NCBI GenBank assembly: GCA_949825045.1
Contig: OX463809.1
Coordinates: 4,491,501-4,555,500 of the forward strand
Length of the DNA stretch: 64,000 bases
Source of the DNA: Argyresthia goedartella
Lineage: Eukaryota; Arthropoda; Insecta; Lepidoptera; Argyresthiidae
Reading direction: 5' to 3'
Shown: one piece after another, positions 37,921-49,745 of the stretch
Numbering within the stretch: position 1 is the first letter of the stretch
How the letters are laid out: every line of letters starts with the position of its first letter
The notes under the pieces: generated by a model
The model's database searches: none
Told to the model about the DNA's origin: nothing
The model's input: the letters and a program-made list of their open reading frames with translations, nothing else
Position numbers and translations under genes: made by a program

Positions 37921-39614
37921 AATACACGATACGAAATCAGCATGCAAATTTCACACGACAATTACAAACAAATTCGTCCAAAGACCCGTAGTTAAATCAT
38001 ACAAAGCATTTATTGCATCATTAAACCTTCAGATTTATTGATGTTTCTCAGAAGATACATAAGTCAAAGATGTAAACAATTAGAGCAAAAAGCGATAAAC
38101 CTAATTCGTTTGTAATACCTGGTATTACACAACTTTGCTGGGATTATCGCAGTCAAGAAGCAGGAAAACAAAGGAAGAACATAATCTGCAAGTTTATCGA
38201 AATGTCAATCGTCTGGCTGTTTACCTTAGTAGATCAAGGAGTAATTCTCTCGAAGACTTCAATTAGTGTCCAAGAAAATATCTATATATCCCTAAGAAAC
38301 TATGATGAATGACTTCTTTTAGCAGTTGTTTATTAATTTGAATTATTTCAGTATTCTTCGAATCAAGATGCCTTGGCCACGGTAAACCACCAAAACGGTC
38401 ACGGACGTGGGCCTAACAACCGGTAATAAGGCGTAAAATTCCGTGAAAAAAAAAACTGATCGATTGGCATCAGTTCAGTCAGATAGAGTACGTCACGGTT
38501 AGCCGGCGATTGCGTCAAACCATGATTAAAACTGAAAAACTTTGGCTTCAGCACGACTAGGCTGTTTATTTGGGAAGAAAGTTGTAAAAGAGCTCCCGGT
38601 CTATAGATGTCACTGGAATCCTATCGATAGGATGTGAATGACATCCTATCAAACTAAGAGCACAAGACGAATACTGGATGCCTTCGTCCTGTGGGCGTTG
38701 GTTAACAAAGTAGTGGTGTAAGGCGCAAACAAAATTGGCGTAGTGTAGATCGACGGCATTCTTAAATATTTAATTTGCGTCATTTATCCTACTCAATTTA
38801 AAGAAGAACGTGTAAAAGCCTACTTCTAGAGTTATTTCGCCGAATCAATTTAGGGATCAAGTCAGGCGCAATTGCTCAGAACACAACAATAAACTGTATA
38901 TTTTTGTCACTGTCGTTATTCTTAACATTCAGTATCTCGTAATAGTGGACATCCACATTAAAATCTCCCGCTCGGCCAGCAGAGAATCTCATCAGCGCCA
39001 CATGTGAAAGACAAGCTCGGTTGCCGCCTCGGCTGTGGTCTGTCAACCGTGGTTTATCGCGGAGGGTAGATAAAGCGAAATGGTGCGTTCCCATAGTAAC
39101 TGTGTCTACAACTTCGTACCAAAATGCCAATGGTTATTACCAAGGATACAGGGGAAGGATTCAGGAAATGAAATTGCAGCTAGTCACCGCCTACTAATAC
39201 TTAGTATTAATATCAAAACAGATAATATAAGAACATACCGTTAATAAAAACAGCGTTTTATGGTTTAACTTTGATAGCTTTCTTTTGCGGAAAATTCTAT
39301 TCCGGTGAAATGGACAAATTCTAAGAAGTTTATGATCATACCGTTCCGGCGGCTATGAAAGTGTACGTATCAGGAAGTGTTTCAATATGTAATGCAGTAA
39401 AAATGTTAGTATTGCGGACGAAACATGGGTATTATGGTACTTCATAAAATATTCAAGAATGTTGTTCGCTTCCTTATAAAAAAAGATTGCTTACTGAGCG
39501 ATGATGAATATAAATGAAGATATATCTAAATAAATCGATTTCGACTCAAAAATACACAATATAATTTTAATGGTTTATCGCATTCAAAAATACAACAATA
39601 ATAATATAATAATA
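37921..39614. other. Unassigned
   Basis: No recognisable coding or repeat signature. The frame at 38876-39130 (minus) lacks family motifs. Confidence 0.35.
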
Positions 39615-39615
39615 A

Positions 39616-39847
39616 TGATACCTTGGACACTATTTACACACATTGATCTAGCCCCAAACTAGGATTCCCTGTATTTTGGGCACTAGACAACGATACACAT
39701 ACTTATATAGATAAAAATTATACTTAGATAGATAAACAGCCATGACTACGGTACAAACATCCGTTCTCATCCAACAAATATTTGTCCCCACCGGGACTCG
39801 AACCCGGGACCCTTGGCTTCACTGCCGACTCAGCCATTCGGGTCGTA
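39616..39847 (-). mobile_element. SINE family B copy with a deletion in the head
   Basis: The tail (ccccaaactaggattccctg), middle (catgactacggtacaaacat) and B box are present. About 18 bp between B box and A box (the gcagggtcactgcc-type anticodon-arm segment) are shortened relative to the copy at 57661. Confidence 0.88.
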
Positions 39848-40425
39848 TACATTACGTAAAAATATCAAATACAACACGATAAACAAGAAATCACAATCCT
39901 TGCAATTACCCCTTTCGATGTAGATCGAGGAAAATCACGTGCTCGGGAAACCAGTCGGAGCTGGGCAGGCAAGGAGCGACTTGGCGGGCCGAGAGGTCGG
40001 CTGGCGACCTCGGACTGCCTCGGAGGCAGAGATGACTGCAATAACATCCTGTCCGCATACAGGTATTTTGCGTTTATGTCGTACTACGCGACCATCACAG
40101 CTAGGCGCATGACAGGACTGCTGTTTCGGTCCCTGCCTGTACCCCCAACAAGTCACTAGTTAGCATGTACTAAGTATGGACTATATGTTATGAATCACCG
40201 TTTAGGTTTTCCCTCCGTTATTTATTTATTTATTTATCAGTTGTGTCGCTATCCCAATGAACATGCGCCAAGTTGTGTTGGTCGCGTCGCGTGGTACTAT
40301 TTTGGGCGCCCGCAATTTCATCTGCGTGGATACAGGAATTATCATTCACATATAATTTTAATATTTATTACATTGGCTTTAATGACAACCCATTTGATAT
40401 GACTTAAACATTTATTTACATACAT
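39848..40425. other. Unassigned, partly GC-rich
   Basis: 39940-40030 is GC-rich with overlapping short frames on the minus strand and no recognised family. A ttatttatttatttattt run at 40219-40237 may be a retroelement tail. Confidence 0.35.
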
Positions 40426-40637
40426 ATACATTTACATACAGGCAAATACATTGCTTCTGGCCCCACACTAGGATACCCTGTGTCGTGCAAACCAGAAACA
40501 CCGACGTCACATCGTTGGACGTATAAACATCCAAGACCTGGGAATATTTTTATTTCTGTATTCCCCGCCCGGGGATCGAAACCGGGACCACTGGCATGGT
40601 AGGCAGAGCCACAACCGCAGCGCCAAAGAGGTCGTCA
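40426..40637 (-). mobile_element. SINE family A copy
   Basis: The tail domain (cagggtatcctagtgtgggg), linker (caggtcttggatgtttatac) and head (tggcgctgcggttgtggctc) are present. The B box is altered to GGTTTCGATCC by one extra T. Confidence 0.87.
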
Positions 40638-41007
40638 AATAACTTGATTAAAACCAGTGTTTTTTTTTAAATAACAAGTGATTAAAAAAAAGAAAACTTT
40701 GATCAATACTTTTTTTTTTGCGACCAAATCAGATAAAAAATGTCAAGGGACTTGCCCCGACATCCGTCTTCCCACAGCATTAGTCTTAATATTGAAAAAA
40801 AAAAATTGGAACTTATAAGACCAATAACATGACCATATCATCTGTGTGATAAGTAGAGTACTGTGTGGTGGAACCCAAATGGTTTTATTTTCAGTCTATT
40901 TTAATTTCTTTGTTCATATTTGTTAAATATGTCAAGTGTGTTTTTTTTAATGATTGTACTAAAGAAGAACTTTTTGAAACGATCGTGCGGTAGCATCATA
41001 ATTTATA

Positions 41008-41165
41008 ATTTCTTTATTGCACATAAACGACATATAGAAAATTAATAACATATAATCCAAGAGGTAGCTTATCTCTAAAGAGACTTCTTACAGCAAACCA
41101 AGGCATTATAGGCAAAAGTATCATAAAAGGGGTATGCAATGCAGTGCACAATAACTTGTGTAACT
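41008..41165 (-). mobile_element. LINE 3' untranslated end (family of 21865-23193)
   Basis: The minus strand shows ccttggtttgctgtaagaag, agagataagctacctcttgg and tgtgcaataaagaaattata, the same 3' end as the 21.9-kb LINE, with no coding part left. Confidence 0.78.
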
Positions 41166-41459
41166 TATGTTTTTTTTATGCTTCACACGAAGAACCATGG
41201 CACAAGAAAACTTAACCACTAAAGTAGCAAAACAAAAAGAGAATATACTAATGTCCGAACGTGGATATGAATCGAGAACCCTAAGATTGCGAAACCGATA
41301 TCAAACCAATTGCGCCACCACAACCATGCGGTAAGCCGCGAAATATACGATCATATTTGAATCGTCATGATATGATTTGTTACGTCGCTGGATGTGTTAA
41401 AACACGTCTGTTCTGGGAACCACTTTAATTTAATTAATCTCGCGTAGTTCATTATTTGT

Positions 41460-41632
41460 TGCTGTAGCACACATTCTGTGACAAATTTAATTCTCTGCCT
41501 ATTTACGTTTCATGAGATACGCCAGCTGTCGAACGGACGGACAAACCAACAGACGGACAGTGAAGGCTTGGTAATAGGGTCCCGTTTTGGCACACATCGG
41601 ATACGGAACCCTAAAGACAACAGAATTTTAAA
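41460..41632 (+). repeat. Lepidoptera-type interspersed repeat, 3' end, with adjoining 20-bp repeats
   Basis: catgagatacgccagctgtc, ggacggacaaaccaacagac, taatagggtcccgttttggc and atacggaaccctaaag match the 3' part of the repeat at 16655-17058. Confidence 0.72.
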
Positions 41633-41649
41633 AAAAAACAAGAAAAAAC

Positions 41650-41732
41650 GAATAAAATCAAATAAATCCGATTAAAATCGAATAAATCCGATAAAAATCA
41701 AATAAATCCGATTTGAACCAAATAAATCAGGT
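41650..41732 (+). repeat. Minisatellite of about 20 bp, four units
   Basis: aatcaaataaatccgattaa-type units repeat four times with point differences, directly after the interspersed repeat end. Confidence 0.75.
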
Positions 41733-42439
41733 ATTTAGAAAAAAAATATCAACTCTGCTTTGATGGTCTGTTTCAATCCAATGAATTCTGACAATCTCAT
41801 TGGATGGACATGCGGATTTGCGCGAATGAGAAGAGGCCGAGTGTGATGATGATGAAGAAGAAGAGCTGTCTGGTTGACAGAAACAGAGCATCTGCAACCA
41901 TGGCATACTATGGGAGTAGACGAAATCCAGTATTGGAATGTTGTAAGCTGAGATCATAATGTGGTTTAGATTAGTCAGTACTTTACCCACTTGGGAAAAG
42001 ATGAACCCGGTTGCTTATATGTAACTATTTATTACAGTAAACACACCTCTGGGAATGTTGTTTCATAATGCGCTCGTTTTCTTGCGATGTTTACCCTCGC
42101 CGTTGGCAAACGGTGCCAAACAACACACACGAACTGGCATGTATAATAGGAGCCTACATTACAGGTAGCTGATGAAATCATCGGTTGTATTTAATTCGAT
42201 TAATCAAATGCGGAGTGGAAGGGAAACTCACGGTTAGATTGATTCGCTGCACATTGTGGGATTCGTAAGCGAATAAGTATTGATAATGAGCTTGCTGGTA
42301 GGGAATCATCCATATTCCATGACGTTTGTATTAATGGAATGGTATTTATTGAACCGTCGTCAAAATAACATTTTGTTTACAAAGAAACTGAATTAATAAG
42401 TAAAATCAATCCTAACCTTCGGCGCTCAGACCTGTTCAT
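41733..42439. other. Unassigned
   Basis: A gatgatgatgaagaagaaga run at 41845-41864 is simple sequence. No gene recognised. Confidence 0.35.
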
Positions 42440-42775
42440 TGTTTGAGCTTCAGAAGTCCAAACCCAAGATTTGCCAGCGAGCGATGGAGCGCAGCATTCT
42501 TAGTGTTCGCAGGATAGACCGCGTAAGGATCACCACGCTGCGCTCCTTAACTGGCATCGCTGATGTGGGTGCACAGACCGCCAAGCTAAAGTAGAACAAG
42601 ATCGCCACTGACTGGGTGTCACAAGACGGCTTCCGGCGTAGGCCATGGCGGAGATGGCGAGACGACCTCGGCAAGTTCTTGCCGGGGTGGCCGGAGATGG
42701 AACAAAGCCAGGACGTGTGGACTCAAAGGGGGGAGCCCTTTGCCCAGCAGAGGGACACTATCGTCTCGGCTAGGT
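42440..42775 (+). mobile_element. RTE-like LINE C-terminal fragment
   Basis: Plus-strand translation across frames gives KICQRAMERSILSVRRIDRV, LRSLTGIADV, QTAKLK, then RRRPWRRWRDDLGKFLPGWP and FAQQRDTI. These are the usual AMERSILGV, TG..DV, RWRDDL and FAQQWD motifs at the C-terminus of RTE-type elements. Stops and frameshifts are present. Confidence 0.8.
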
Positions 42776-43350
42776 AAGTACCTCTCAGATTTAAGTGAAT
42801 GCACTTGAATCCGTCTGTGGGGCAATTCTTGTTGTTATGTAAAATACAACATTCACTGGATATCGAAACAGTTTCGTCAAAATTTGCGCACAAAAAATAT
42901 GTGCTAATAAAAAACACAGTGAGCTAATCTCGAGTAAGACTCAAATGTAGGTCAAAATTACGAGAGATTTTAGCAATAATATAGGAAGGCTGATTATAAG
43001 TACGACGATGAAGAAAGATCGTTGAACATGATCTCCTACCCGTTCTAGGAATCTACTGGGGTGGTAGAGGCAGGATCCAGTATATCGAGAAATTGAAGCT
43101 AGTCCTTACGATAATATAGAAGACAATTATTAGTTTCTCAGGCGCTCACAGTCTGCCGTCTAGACTCTATCATGATGTGGAGATCAGAAGAATGCAGAAT
43201 AACATCTATGTGGAGATCAGAAGAATGCAGAATAACATCAATTTCACTTTCGTTCGTTCAGATGGCGCACACGTAAGTCTGTGTTGTAAGCACGGATGGC
43301 ATTATACTTATAGCGTACCTAACTAAGAGCTGAAGACACGGCAGATTCTG
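42776..43350. other. Unassigned, with a 33-bp direct repeat
   Basis: tgtggagatcagaagaatgc plus agaataacatc occurs twice in tandem at about 43175-43240. No gene recognised. Confidence 0.45.
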
Positions 43351-43456
43351 AACGCGCGGATGTCGCGCGGACAACACGCAGAGAAAGCGCGTATCAAAAT
43401 CGCAAATCACGATGTTGAGATATATTCGATTTGATCCCGCGCGTCGTCCGCGCGTT
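43351..43456. mobile_element. 106-bp inverted-repeat element
   Basis: aacgcgcggatgtcgcgcgg (43351-43370) is mirrored by ccgcgcgtcgtccgcgcgtt (43437-43456) with three mismatches. An inner pair cgcgtatcaaaatcg and cgatttgatcccgcg continues the stem. A related GC-rich motif (gacgcgcggatgtcac) is at 44904-44920. Confidence 0.65.
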
Positions 43457-44485
43457 AAGGCTCGGGTATCGGTAAAATTAGCAACGTGTTTCGGTGGTTG
43501 ACATTTCGCCAGTCCAAACTCGCCCGCTTTTTTATATGCCTATCAGTTTGTCGAAAAAGTGCTGTATACGATGTGGAAAAACAAACTTTTAATAAACATC
43601 ATGTATTAATTTTACTACATGGCACACTTGATTTTTTTCTACTCATAATTTTTCTGTGATTTTTTAGAGAAAAGTTTGAATTTTAATATGTGATTAAAGT
43701 TTTTATTATTGTTCTCGAACTGTGATTTTAACGAGGTTAGATATACATATGGTTCTTTTAAACCAACGTATAATACCTATGTTGCTTGTTGATTGTTGAA
43801 TGTTGATTCTATCTTTTAGATAAAAAAACTAGTAATACCTACCTACCTACTGATAATTTTATATCACGTATAATGACAAAAAAAATATAAAAACAAATCA
43901 TCAATCACTTTTTTAACCATCAGAACATTTGCGCATTTTTGCTACACATGTAGGTAGCGAGTTTGTAGTGGGGATGAGATTGGACGAAGCTGATATTAAT
44001 AGTTATTATACAATGTACAATATACAAATAATCAAATTTTATGACAATATTATTAAATTTAATATTCATATTACAACATCGTATCCATAAGTGCCAATAA
44101 GATGTCTCAAAACAACAATCTAACAAAATAAATAAATAAGAAAAAAGACAAGCTGTAATGAACATAACTTATGAGAAACCAGACTGGACCAGTTCCCCCA
44201 AGTAGCACCCGTTCACGAGTATGACTTGTGCACCAGCCATCACCCCACTCGCCATATTTGAAGGAGGGAAGCAACCCGCTACACAGAGCCGCCGCAAGAA
44301 AAGATATTGTAGTGAGCATGACCATAAATACTTCTTTATATGGTAGACCAGTTGCCAATAAGGAAGATGATGTAGACGGCTCTGTAAAGCTGCGTGACAT
44401 GCACTCTGTGAATCTACGATCTCCGCAAATCCAACAACACCACATTTGTCAACAACAAAATACAAAAATACAAAACAACAAAATC
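43457..44485. other. Unassigned; overlapping frames at 44107-44572
   Basis: Three frames longer than 110 codons overlap here on both strands (44107-44445 and 44169-44528 minus, 44228-44572 plus). At most one could be real. The minus-strand frames contain hydrophobic runs (VFMVMLTTISFLAAALC), which might reflect a decayed membrane-protein exon, but I recognise no family and part of the plus frame is repeat F. Confidence 0.3.
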
Positions 44486-44740
44486 TATCAAGTCGTTTGG
44501 GTAGTAGCGGTTTTTTTAGAAGTTTCAATCAACCCCATATCTCCGCCATTTTTTAAAATTTCGACAAACTGAATCGACAAAAAAATATATTTAATTATCG
44601 AACCTGCTCACAAAAATTCACAAGAATCAGATGAGAAATGCGGCCTGTAGAGGAGAACAACCGGCTACACATCCGGACATTCGAAAGCATTGTTGCCTTA
44701 TCATGAAACGGGGACTCTTCGTCGCTCGGTCAAATAGGTT
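44486..44740 (+). repeat. Dispersed repeat family F, copy 2
   Basis: atcaagtcgtttgggtagta, accccatatctccgccattt, aactgaatcgacaaaaaaat, gatgagaaatgcggcctgta, gaggagaacaaccggctaca and gctcggtcaaata align with 25960-26215, with one insertion (aacctgctcacaaaaattca). Confidence 0.7.
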
Positions 44741-44860
44741 GTGTTTAACTAATACAAATAGAAGATTCACTCACAGTTCATTTCATATGCTTTTTCGATT
44801 CGAAATTATTCGTGCTACCCATACAGAATCCGCCGTGTGCAAAGGCACTCGGCATATATT

Positions 44861-44940
44861 GCCGCGCGGGCGACGCGCGGGCGACGCGCGGGTGACGCGC
44901 GGGCGACGCGCGGATGTCACGGTTTATCCGCGCGGAGTCC
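44861..44940 (+). repeat. GC-rich 11-bp tandem repeat with inverted continuation
   Basis: gcgcgggcgac repeats four times (44864-44912, one unit reads gcgcgggtgac), then cggatgtcacggtttatccg forms an imperfect inverted pair with cgcgcgg at both ends. It resembles the termini of the element at 43351-43456. Confidence 0.7.
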
Positions 44941-45398
44941 GTGCAGGCTCTAAAAGGTCCGATCCGAAGCACAACTCCCAACTCAATTTTTGATGAAGTC
45001 ATGCTGCGCTGTCTTTCGTTACGGTAACGGCAGCACCCGCCAATATAATATTTAATTTTCACATTATTTAAGCAGTGGCTTGTGCAGTCAGTTTGCATGC
45101 GGCCATTCGAGCACTAGAATCAGGTGATTACTGAATTAAATGTTGAAAAGTGAAATAAAGATCTTCGCACATAACATAGTCGAAAATGTCGTTAGAATGT
45201 TGCCATTCGTTACACTTTTTCAGCAATAAACATTGATGTGCGGTTACTATGACGGCATTATAGAGATGTGGCAACAACAATAAATACACAACAAATATGT
45301 TGTAAACAGTCGCACGCTCGTATCGATGACTATTTCGAAGAAAACCGATGCAATAACTACATGTTGATGCATATTCAGCGCAATTGTTTTTCATTACT
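44941..45398. other. Unassigned
   Basis: No recognised feature; short frames on both strands only. Confidence 0.3.
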
Positions 45399-45526
45399 CA
45401 ATGGCTGTTTTTATTCTCCGAAAAGGAACGGTTATTACGTTGAAAGACAGAGCTATATATAGCCCATAGCTCTGTCCCTCACTTTCCAACTATATTACCG
45501 TTCTTTTTCGGGCAGTAAAAACAGCC
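45399..45526. mobile_element. Compact foldback element (128 bp)
   Basis: caatggctgtttttattctc with cgaaaaggaacggt (45400-45433) is mirrored by accgttctttttcgggcagt with aaaaacagccaatg (45496-45527). The central pair gacagagctat / atagctctgtc is exact. The whole is one imperfect hairpin. Confidence 0.75.
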
Positions 45527-46900
45527 AATGCAAGTACCTATATGTAGAGACCAATTACTACATTATGCGTGTAAACAAACGTCGGTTTCAGCACACGATC
45601 CACGCCAGTCGGGAACTAAACATTTGCATTAACCTGCAACTAGTTTCCTTCGACAAGTGTTTTTTTATCGGTGTAAAAAACACGCATTGGTGAGCGTACG
45701 CCGAGCGAAAATGTGTGGCCTAGACGATTTGTAGTGTATGGAATAATTAGTCGAACATGAGCGGTCGGTGAAATTTAATGAAAATTTATTTTTGCTCACC
45801 AAAAACATCTAAACGGCTGATCGTAGGCTGATGAAACTTGGTATATAGGTACATAATAATTTGTCGGCAAACAGCAAAAAATTACCAACTTGTGGTTAAG
45901 AAGAAATTCAAGTTATTGCTGGACTTTCACGTGCATAACGAGTCGCATGAAGGCGAAAACTGGCATGATTGTTAATGTGAATTTGTCGAAATTTGTCGTA
46001 ACGAAACATTTACGCTAATCCGCAACGTTTACCCGTAAAAATGTACTACGAAAAACCCAAAAATTGCTTTTCATAAATAATTCCTTTACTATAAACTGGC
46101 AAATTATGAAATTTCATCGACATCACACAAATCGACAGCGCTTGTATGACTTATTATCCGTCTAGGGCACACTATTTGCTGGGCGTACGCACACCACACG
46201 TTCCGCTTTGCAATCGTTGTTTTTATTGCTATTTAGCACCTAATTGTTGGCGTTGTTAGCAATGTTAGTGCTATCGTACGAATACTGCTAATTAGGCAAC
46301 GGATTAGGGCGGAGTAGGGACTATGGCATTACGCTCTAAGATAAGGGCTCTACCCTCAACAAGAATAAATAATATAAATACAGATTGTTTCATCGCACTT
46401 GGGCAGCCTATCGAAATCTTGTGCCGTTGTTAAATTAATGTTTGTTTCCAGCTCTAGGCAAGCTTGAAGCTTTCATGAAACTAGTCACGAAAACAGAACA
46501 GCAGCGATCGCAAATACTTTTCCCCGTTCCCAGCACTTTCACTCCATGTTCCGATGATGCGGTCAGACGAGAAATGTATGCGACAGCTCACTGCACACGC
46601 GCCAGCTGCTATTTGCACAGTTGCAACATCAATGCAAAATCACGGGACACGAAATAGTGGATAATAGCGATTCAATGGGAATTCTATCATTCCGGAACAC
46701 TTATGTCTGGCCAACGCCTTTGTAGAAGAAACGAGGTTTTACGGGCCTGATTTTGTTATGGGGGAGCATGTAGGATAGGGTTTGAGGGTAATATCAATTT
46801 ATAATGCCGTTTCAGTAGTTGCCGTTTTATAAGGCCTTGTAGGTGGTAGGTAGGTACCTACCACCTACAAGGCCTCTCAAATGTAAGGAGTTGGCTCACA
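45527..46900. other. Unassigned; one exon-like frame
   Basis: 46439-46657 (plus) follows a tgtttgtttccag acceptor-like site and reads ALGKLEAFMKLVTKTEQQRS, then about 50 more codons. No family was recognised and no second exon was found, so it is not called as a gene. 46840-46870 contains an inverted pair around ggtaggtaggtacctacc. Confidence 0.3.
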
Positions 46901-46904
46901 CATT

Positions 46905-47305
46905 ATAACTAATCTTGCACTTCCTTGCAATATAAGAGACAGTCCCACTCTTTTCTCTTTCAAAAGTAAAAAAAGAGCACTTCCTCTCTCTTTCATGATA
47001 GTAGTTATAGTATGTATATTATTACTATATGTACAGGTTTATGTACATATTGGTACGTATTTAGTAGTTTAGTATTTTATTCCCAATATTTTATAGATAT
47101 TAAATTTATTATTTATTATAGATAAGTTATTTGATATTGTGCGCTGCCTACCCTTTAATGGTAAATTTTCCTATCATGCCTTGGTTTTCTGGAAGAAAGC
47201 TCTTTTTAGAGGCAAGCTCGCCTTTGTACATATGTTTTCCACAAGTGTGACTTTTTATTTATCTTTGTGCAATAAATAATGATGAAAGAATATGAATATG
47301 AATAA
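46905..47305 (+). mobile_element. LINE 3' end with last RT codons (family of 21865-23193)
   Basis: 46935-47002 encodes the ORF end (IRDSPTLFSFK, frameshift, KEHFLSLS and TGA), equivalent to IRDCPSLVSFKNRVKEHFLSLS in the 22.2-kb copy. The 3' untranslated region follows with ttggttttctggaagaaagc, gaggcaagctcgcctttgta and tttgtgcaataaataatgat, then an aatatga tail. It is a decayed fragment. Confidence 0.82.
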
Positions 47306-47625
47306 TCTCTTCCCTGCATTGTAATGTTATTGGTAACATTTACCGTGGGAATGAAGGTCTTTATTGGAAGTCTGTTGCTGGTCTGCTGCTGCTCAATGAA
47401 GCATGGTGAGTTTGCGACGCAGCGGTCTATGAAAGTGGTATGTAGAGGTCAATCTTACAGAAAGTACTTTAATGATAGACGACAGTGTGAAGGAGGCCCG
47501 AGTTTCACTAAGATAGCACATAACCATAATACAGGTTTTCCTACTTTGGGAAGCAGGGACCACTGAATAGTGTGATGTAGATGATTTATTTTATTTATTT
47601 ATTTATTTCCCAACAATACCTATCA
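47306..47625. other. Unassigned
   Basis: A plus-strand frame (47324-47566) begins with a signal-like MLLVTFTVGMKVFIGSLLLV but has no recognisable homology; I do not call a gene. A ttatttatttatttattt run lies at 47592-47609. Confidence 0.3.
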
Positions 47626-47629
47626 TGAT

Positions 47630-48172
47630 AAAGTCCATTCGCTTAGATAGTGTCGTACACCCGCACGCAAATGTGGTTATTATAATAAAATAGACAAGGT
47701 TATAGATATGTGTGTATGGAGTTGTGCATGCCCCAATAATCTGTAATGTTTAAGCTATCGATATAGTAGTCTCATAAGGTTGTGCTGATCCGGAGATAAA
47801 AAATTATGAAAGTTTTGAAAAAAATCCTAAAAAATAATAAATTAGGCTTCATACAACTTTAAATACCAAATTTTGATTTTAAATAATGACCTAATGAATG
47901 TGTTACTGTAATTTAAATAATGAATGTGTTACTTTTATTTTGTTACATTGTGGTCATAAGACCACAATGTAACAAAATAAAAGTAACACATTGTAATCAG
48001 TGGATAAGCAAAAAAAATAAAAAAAATATGTTATTTCACAAAACATCGATTATCTCCGAAACTAAAAACCACCATAGGGTACCTTTACCTGTGGAACATC
48101 ACATAAATAATATCATTTGACAAGAGGCGGCACGTAACAAGGCAGCGCGACCGTATCGAAGCGAATGGACTT
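47630..48172. mobile_element. MITE-like element with internal perfect hairpin
   Basis: The ends aagtccattcgctt (47631-47644) and aagcgaatggactt (48159-48172) are exact inverted repeats. Inside, 47923-47955 and 47960-47992 form a perfect 33-bp stem with a 4-nt loop. Outer pieces cggagataaaaaattat and cgattatctccgaaac are also inverted. There is no ORF. Confidence 0.75.
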
Positions 48173-48880
48173 ACAACATAGATACAAAGTTACAAGAGCA
48201 ATTAATAAAAATACACATTCATACAGGATCAGGTGGATTATTAATCCCACATATTTTTTCTCGGTCGACAGATAAGTTAATTATAAATAATCACTGATTA
48301 TATTAATACATCATAATCAGCTGTTATTAAGGTAGAAACTTCTCAGGCGTTTCCTCTAATTATGAAATAAAAAAGTCTAGTTCTAATACCCAGTCATGCC
48401 AACGAAGATCATCAAGAACAGTAGAATATGATAAAAATCATTGAAGATGTGATATTCGTCCTTCGTGCCCGTGAAATAAGAAACGTTAAAAATTCGAATA
48501 GCGATATTTGACTGTAATACCACCATGGCATCATTCTAGAAAATTGCAGCATTTTGTGATTTTGCCTTTTGCCTAAAGTCACGATTTCTTTCATTTAGGT
48601 TTTTGTGAACTGTTTTTATGAAGACCAATCATTTATTGAGAACTCGAGGGCAACCCGTGTATTGTTGATTTTCACTTTGCACTTGCACTTTCAACGAAAA
48701 TTAGTTTGAACAAAATAAATATAAAACATTTAATAAAAACCGCAAAGATAACTTTGTCATACATACAAACACTATGAACAACAAAGGATATCCTTTAGTT
48801 CCTCAAGCCACCGCACGCAAACTCGTCCCTGTAGATATGTATACTAAGGTCATTTCATTAGAATAAAACCAAAAAATTAA
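48173..48880. other. Unassigned
   Basis: AT-rich, no recognised feature. Confidence 0.3.
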
Positions 48881-48904
48881 ACGAATTTAAATTAAATATG
48901 CTAG

Positions 48905-49390
48905 AAACGGTTTTCTTGTTTTTATCTACACACGTATCATAAACCCTCTTTACTGTGTACAAAAACCGCACGTTACGATCAGCAAAATGTTATACTACTT
49001 GTTATACTGCTCTCGGGAACCGTGATGGTGAATGACGCGTAGTGCTCATGCTTTAGTTCAGTTTCAGCTTTCTGCTTTGTTGTATATTCAAATTTCAGAC
49101 GCCGACGCCCGCCCCCGTGCCGTCCCCTAGTTTGTCTGTGAAGTTGGTACTGCTTAACAAGCTAAACAACTGCAGAGCCACAATGCCGGTCAAACATGCG
49201 GTTCCTGAACAAATCAAAGAGAGCTTATGATATGTGAGTAGATAAACTAGTGTATGTAACTGTACATAATTAGGCATTAAAACTCTCGAGTGATATTATT
49301 ATGAAAGTCGCCTTCGGCTCGTTTCATAAACCCACTCTCGAGTATTCATGCCCTCCATTATGTAGCAGTCACATAAACTACTATAATGGC
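48905..49390 (+). repeat. Repeat family E, longest copy, with exon-like segment
   Basis: The copy runs from tttttatctacacacgtatc through an exon-like part (49099-49220) to aattaggcattaaaactctc and cagtcacataaactac. The segment follows a pyrimidine-rich acceptor-like attcaaatttcag and reads TPTPAPVPSPSLSVKLVLLN then KLNN, VKHAVPEQIKESL and stop. The homologous frame at 4450-4600 (minus) is also open with similar residues. It could be a captured host exon or part of a transposon protein. Confidence 0.55.
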
Positions 49391-49486
49391 TTCATTTGTA
49401 ACCCAATGACTACCTTAGGTTTTCCCTCTCGGCGGAGTTGTGTTTAGGTAGGTGGTGGGGGGGTAGCATTTATTTCCATTTGTATT

Positions 49487-49745
49487 TGGCTAGTATTTAA
49501 TCGCACATCAAAAATACTGATTTTCACAGCAAAAACGGATCAGCAAAAAAACTTTTTATGTTTTAAGTATTTTTGTTGTTCTTACATGTTCAACCTAATA
49601 CGAAAGATAAAGAGGGCTTCGCTTCACTCACCCCCTTTACCCTTCACCTAAGCTACCGCAGTATTTTGCCCTTATATTTGCTGTGAAAATCAGTATATTT
49701 GCTGTGCAAATCAGTATTTTTGATGTGCAGTTTAATATTTTCCAT
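49487..49745 (-). mobile_element. Foldback element with conserved core, copy 5
   Basis: The left arm gcacatcaaaaatactgatt, ttcacagcaaaa (49503-49534) is mirrored by two tandem units in the right arm (gctgtgaaaatcagtatatt and gctgtgcaaatcagtatttt, then tgatgtgc; 49679-49730). The core at 49575-49675 has cttacatgttcaacctaata, hairpin arms gaaagataaag and ctttacccttc (imperfect), cttcgcttcactcacc and taagctaccgcagtattttg. Confidence 0.78.

Noticed and set aside
44107..44572. Three overlapping long frames, possibly a receptor-like exon
   Set aside because: Two overlap on the same strand and one is antisense; hydrophobic runs alone do not identify a receptor and part is repeat F.
47324..47566. 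Secreted-protein ORF with a signal-like start
   Set aside because: The hydrophobic start is followed by sequence without family similarity, and the frame lies next to LINE and MITE sequence.
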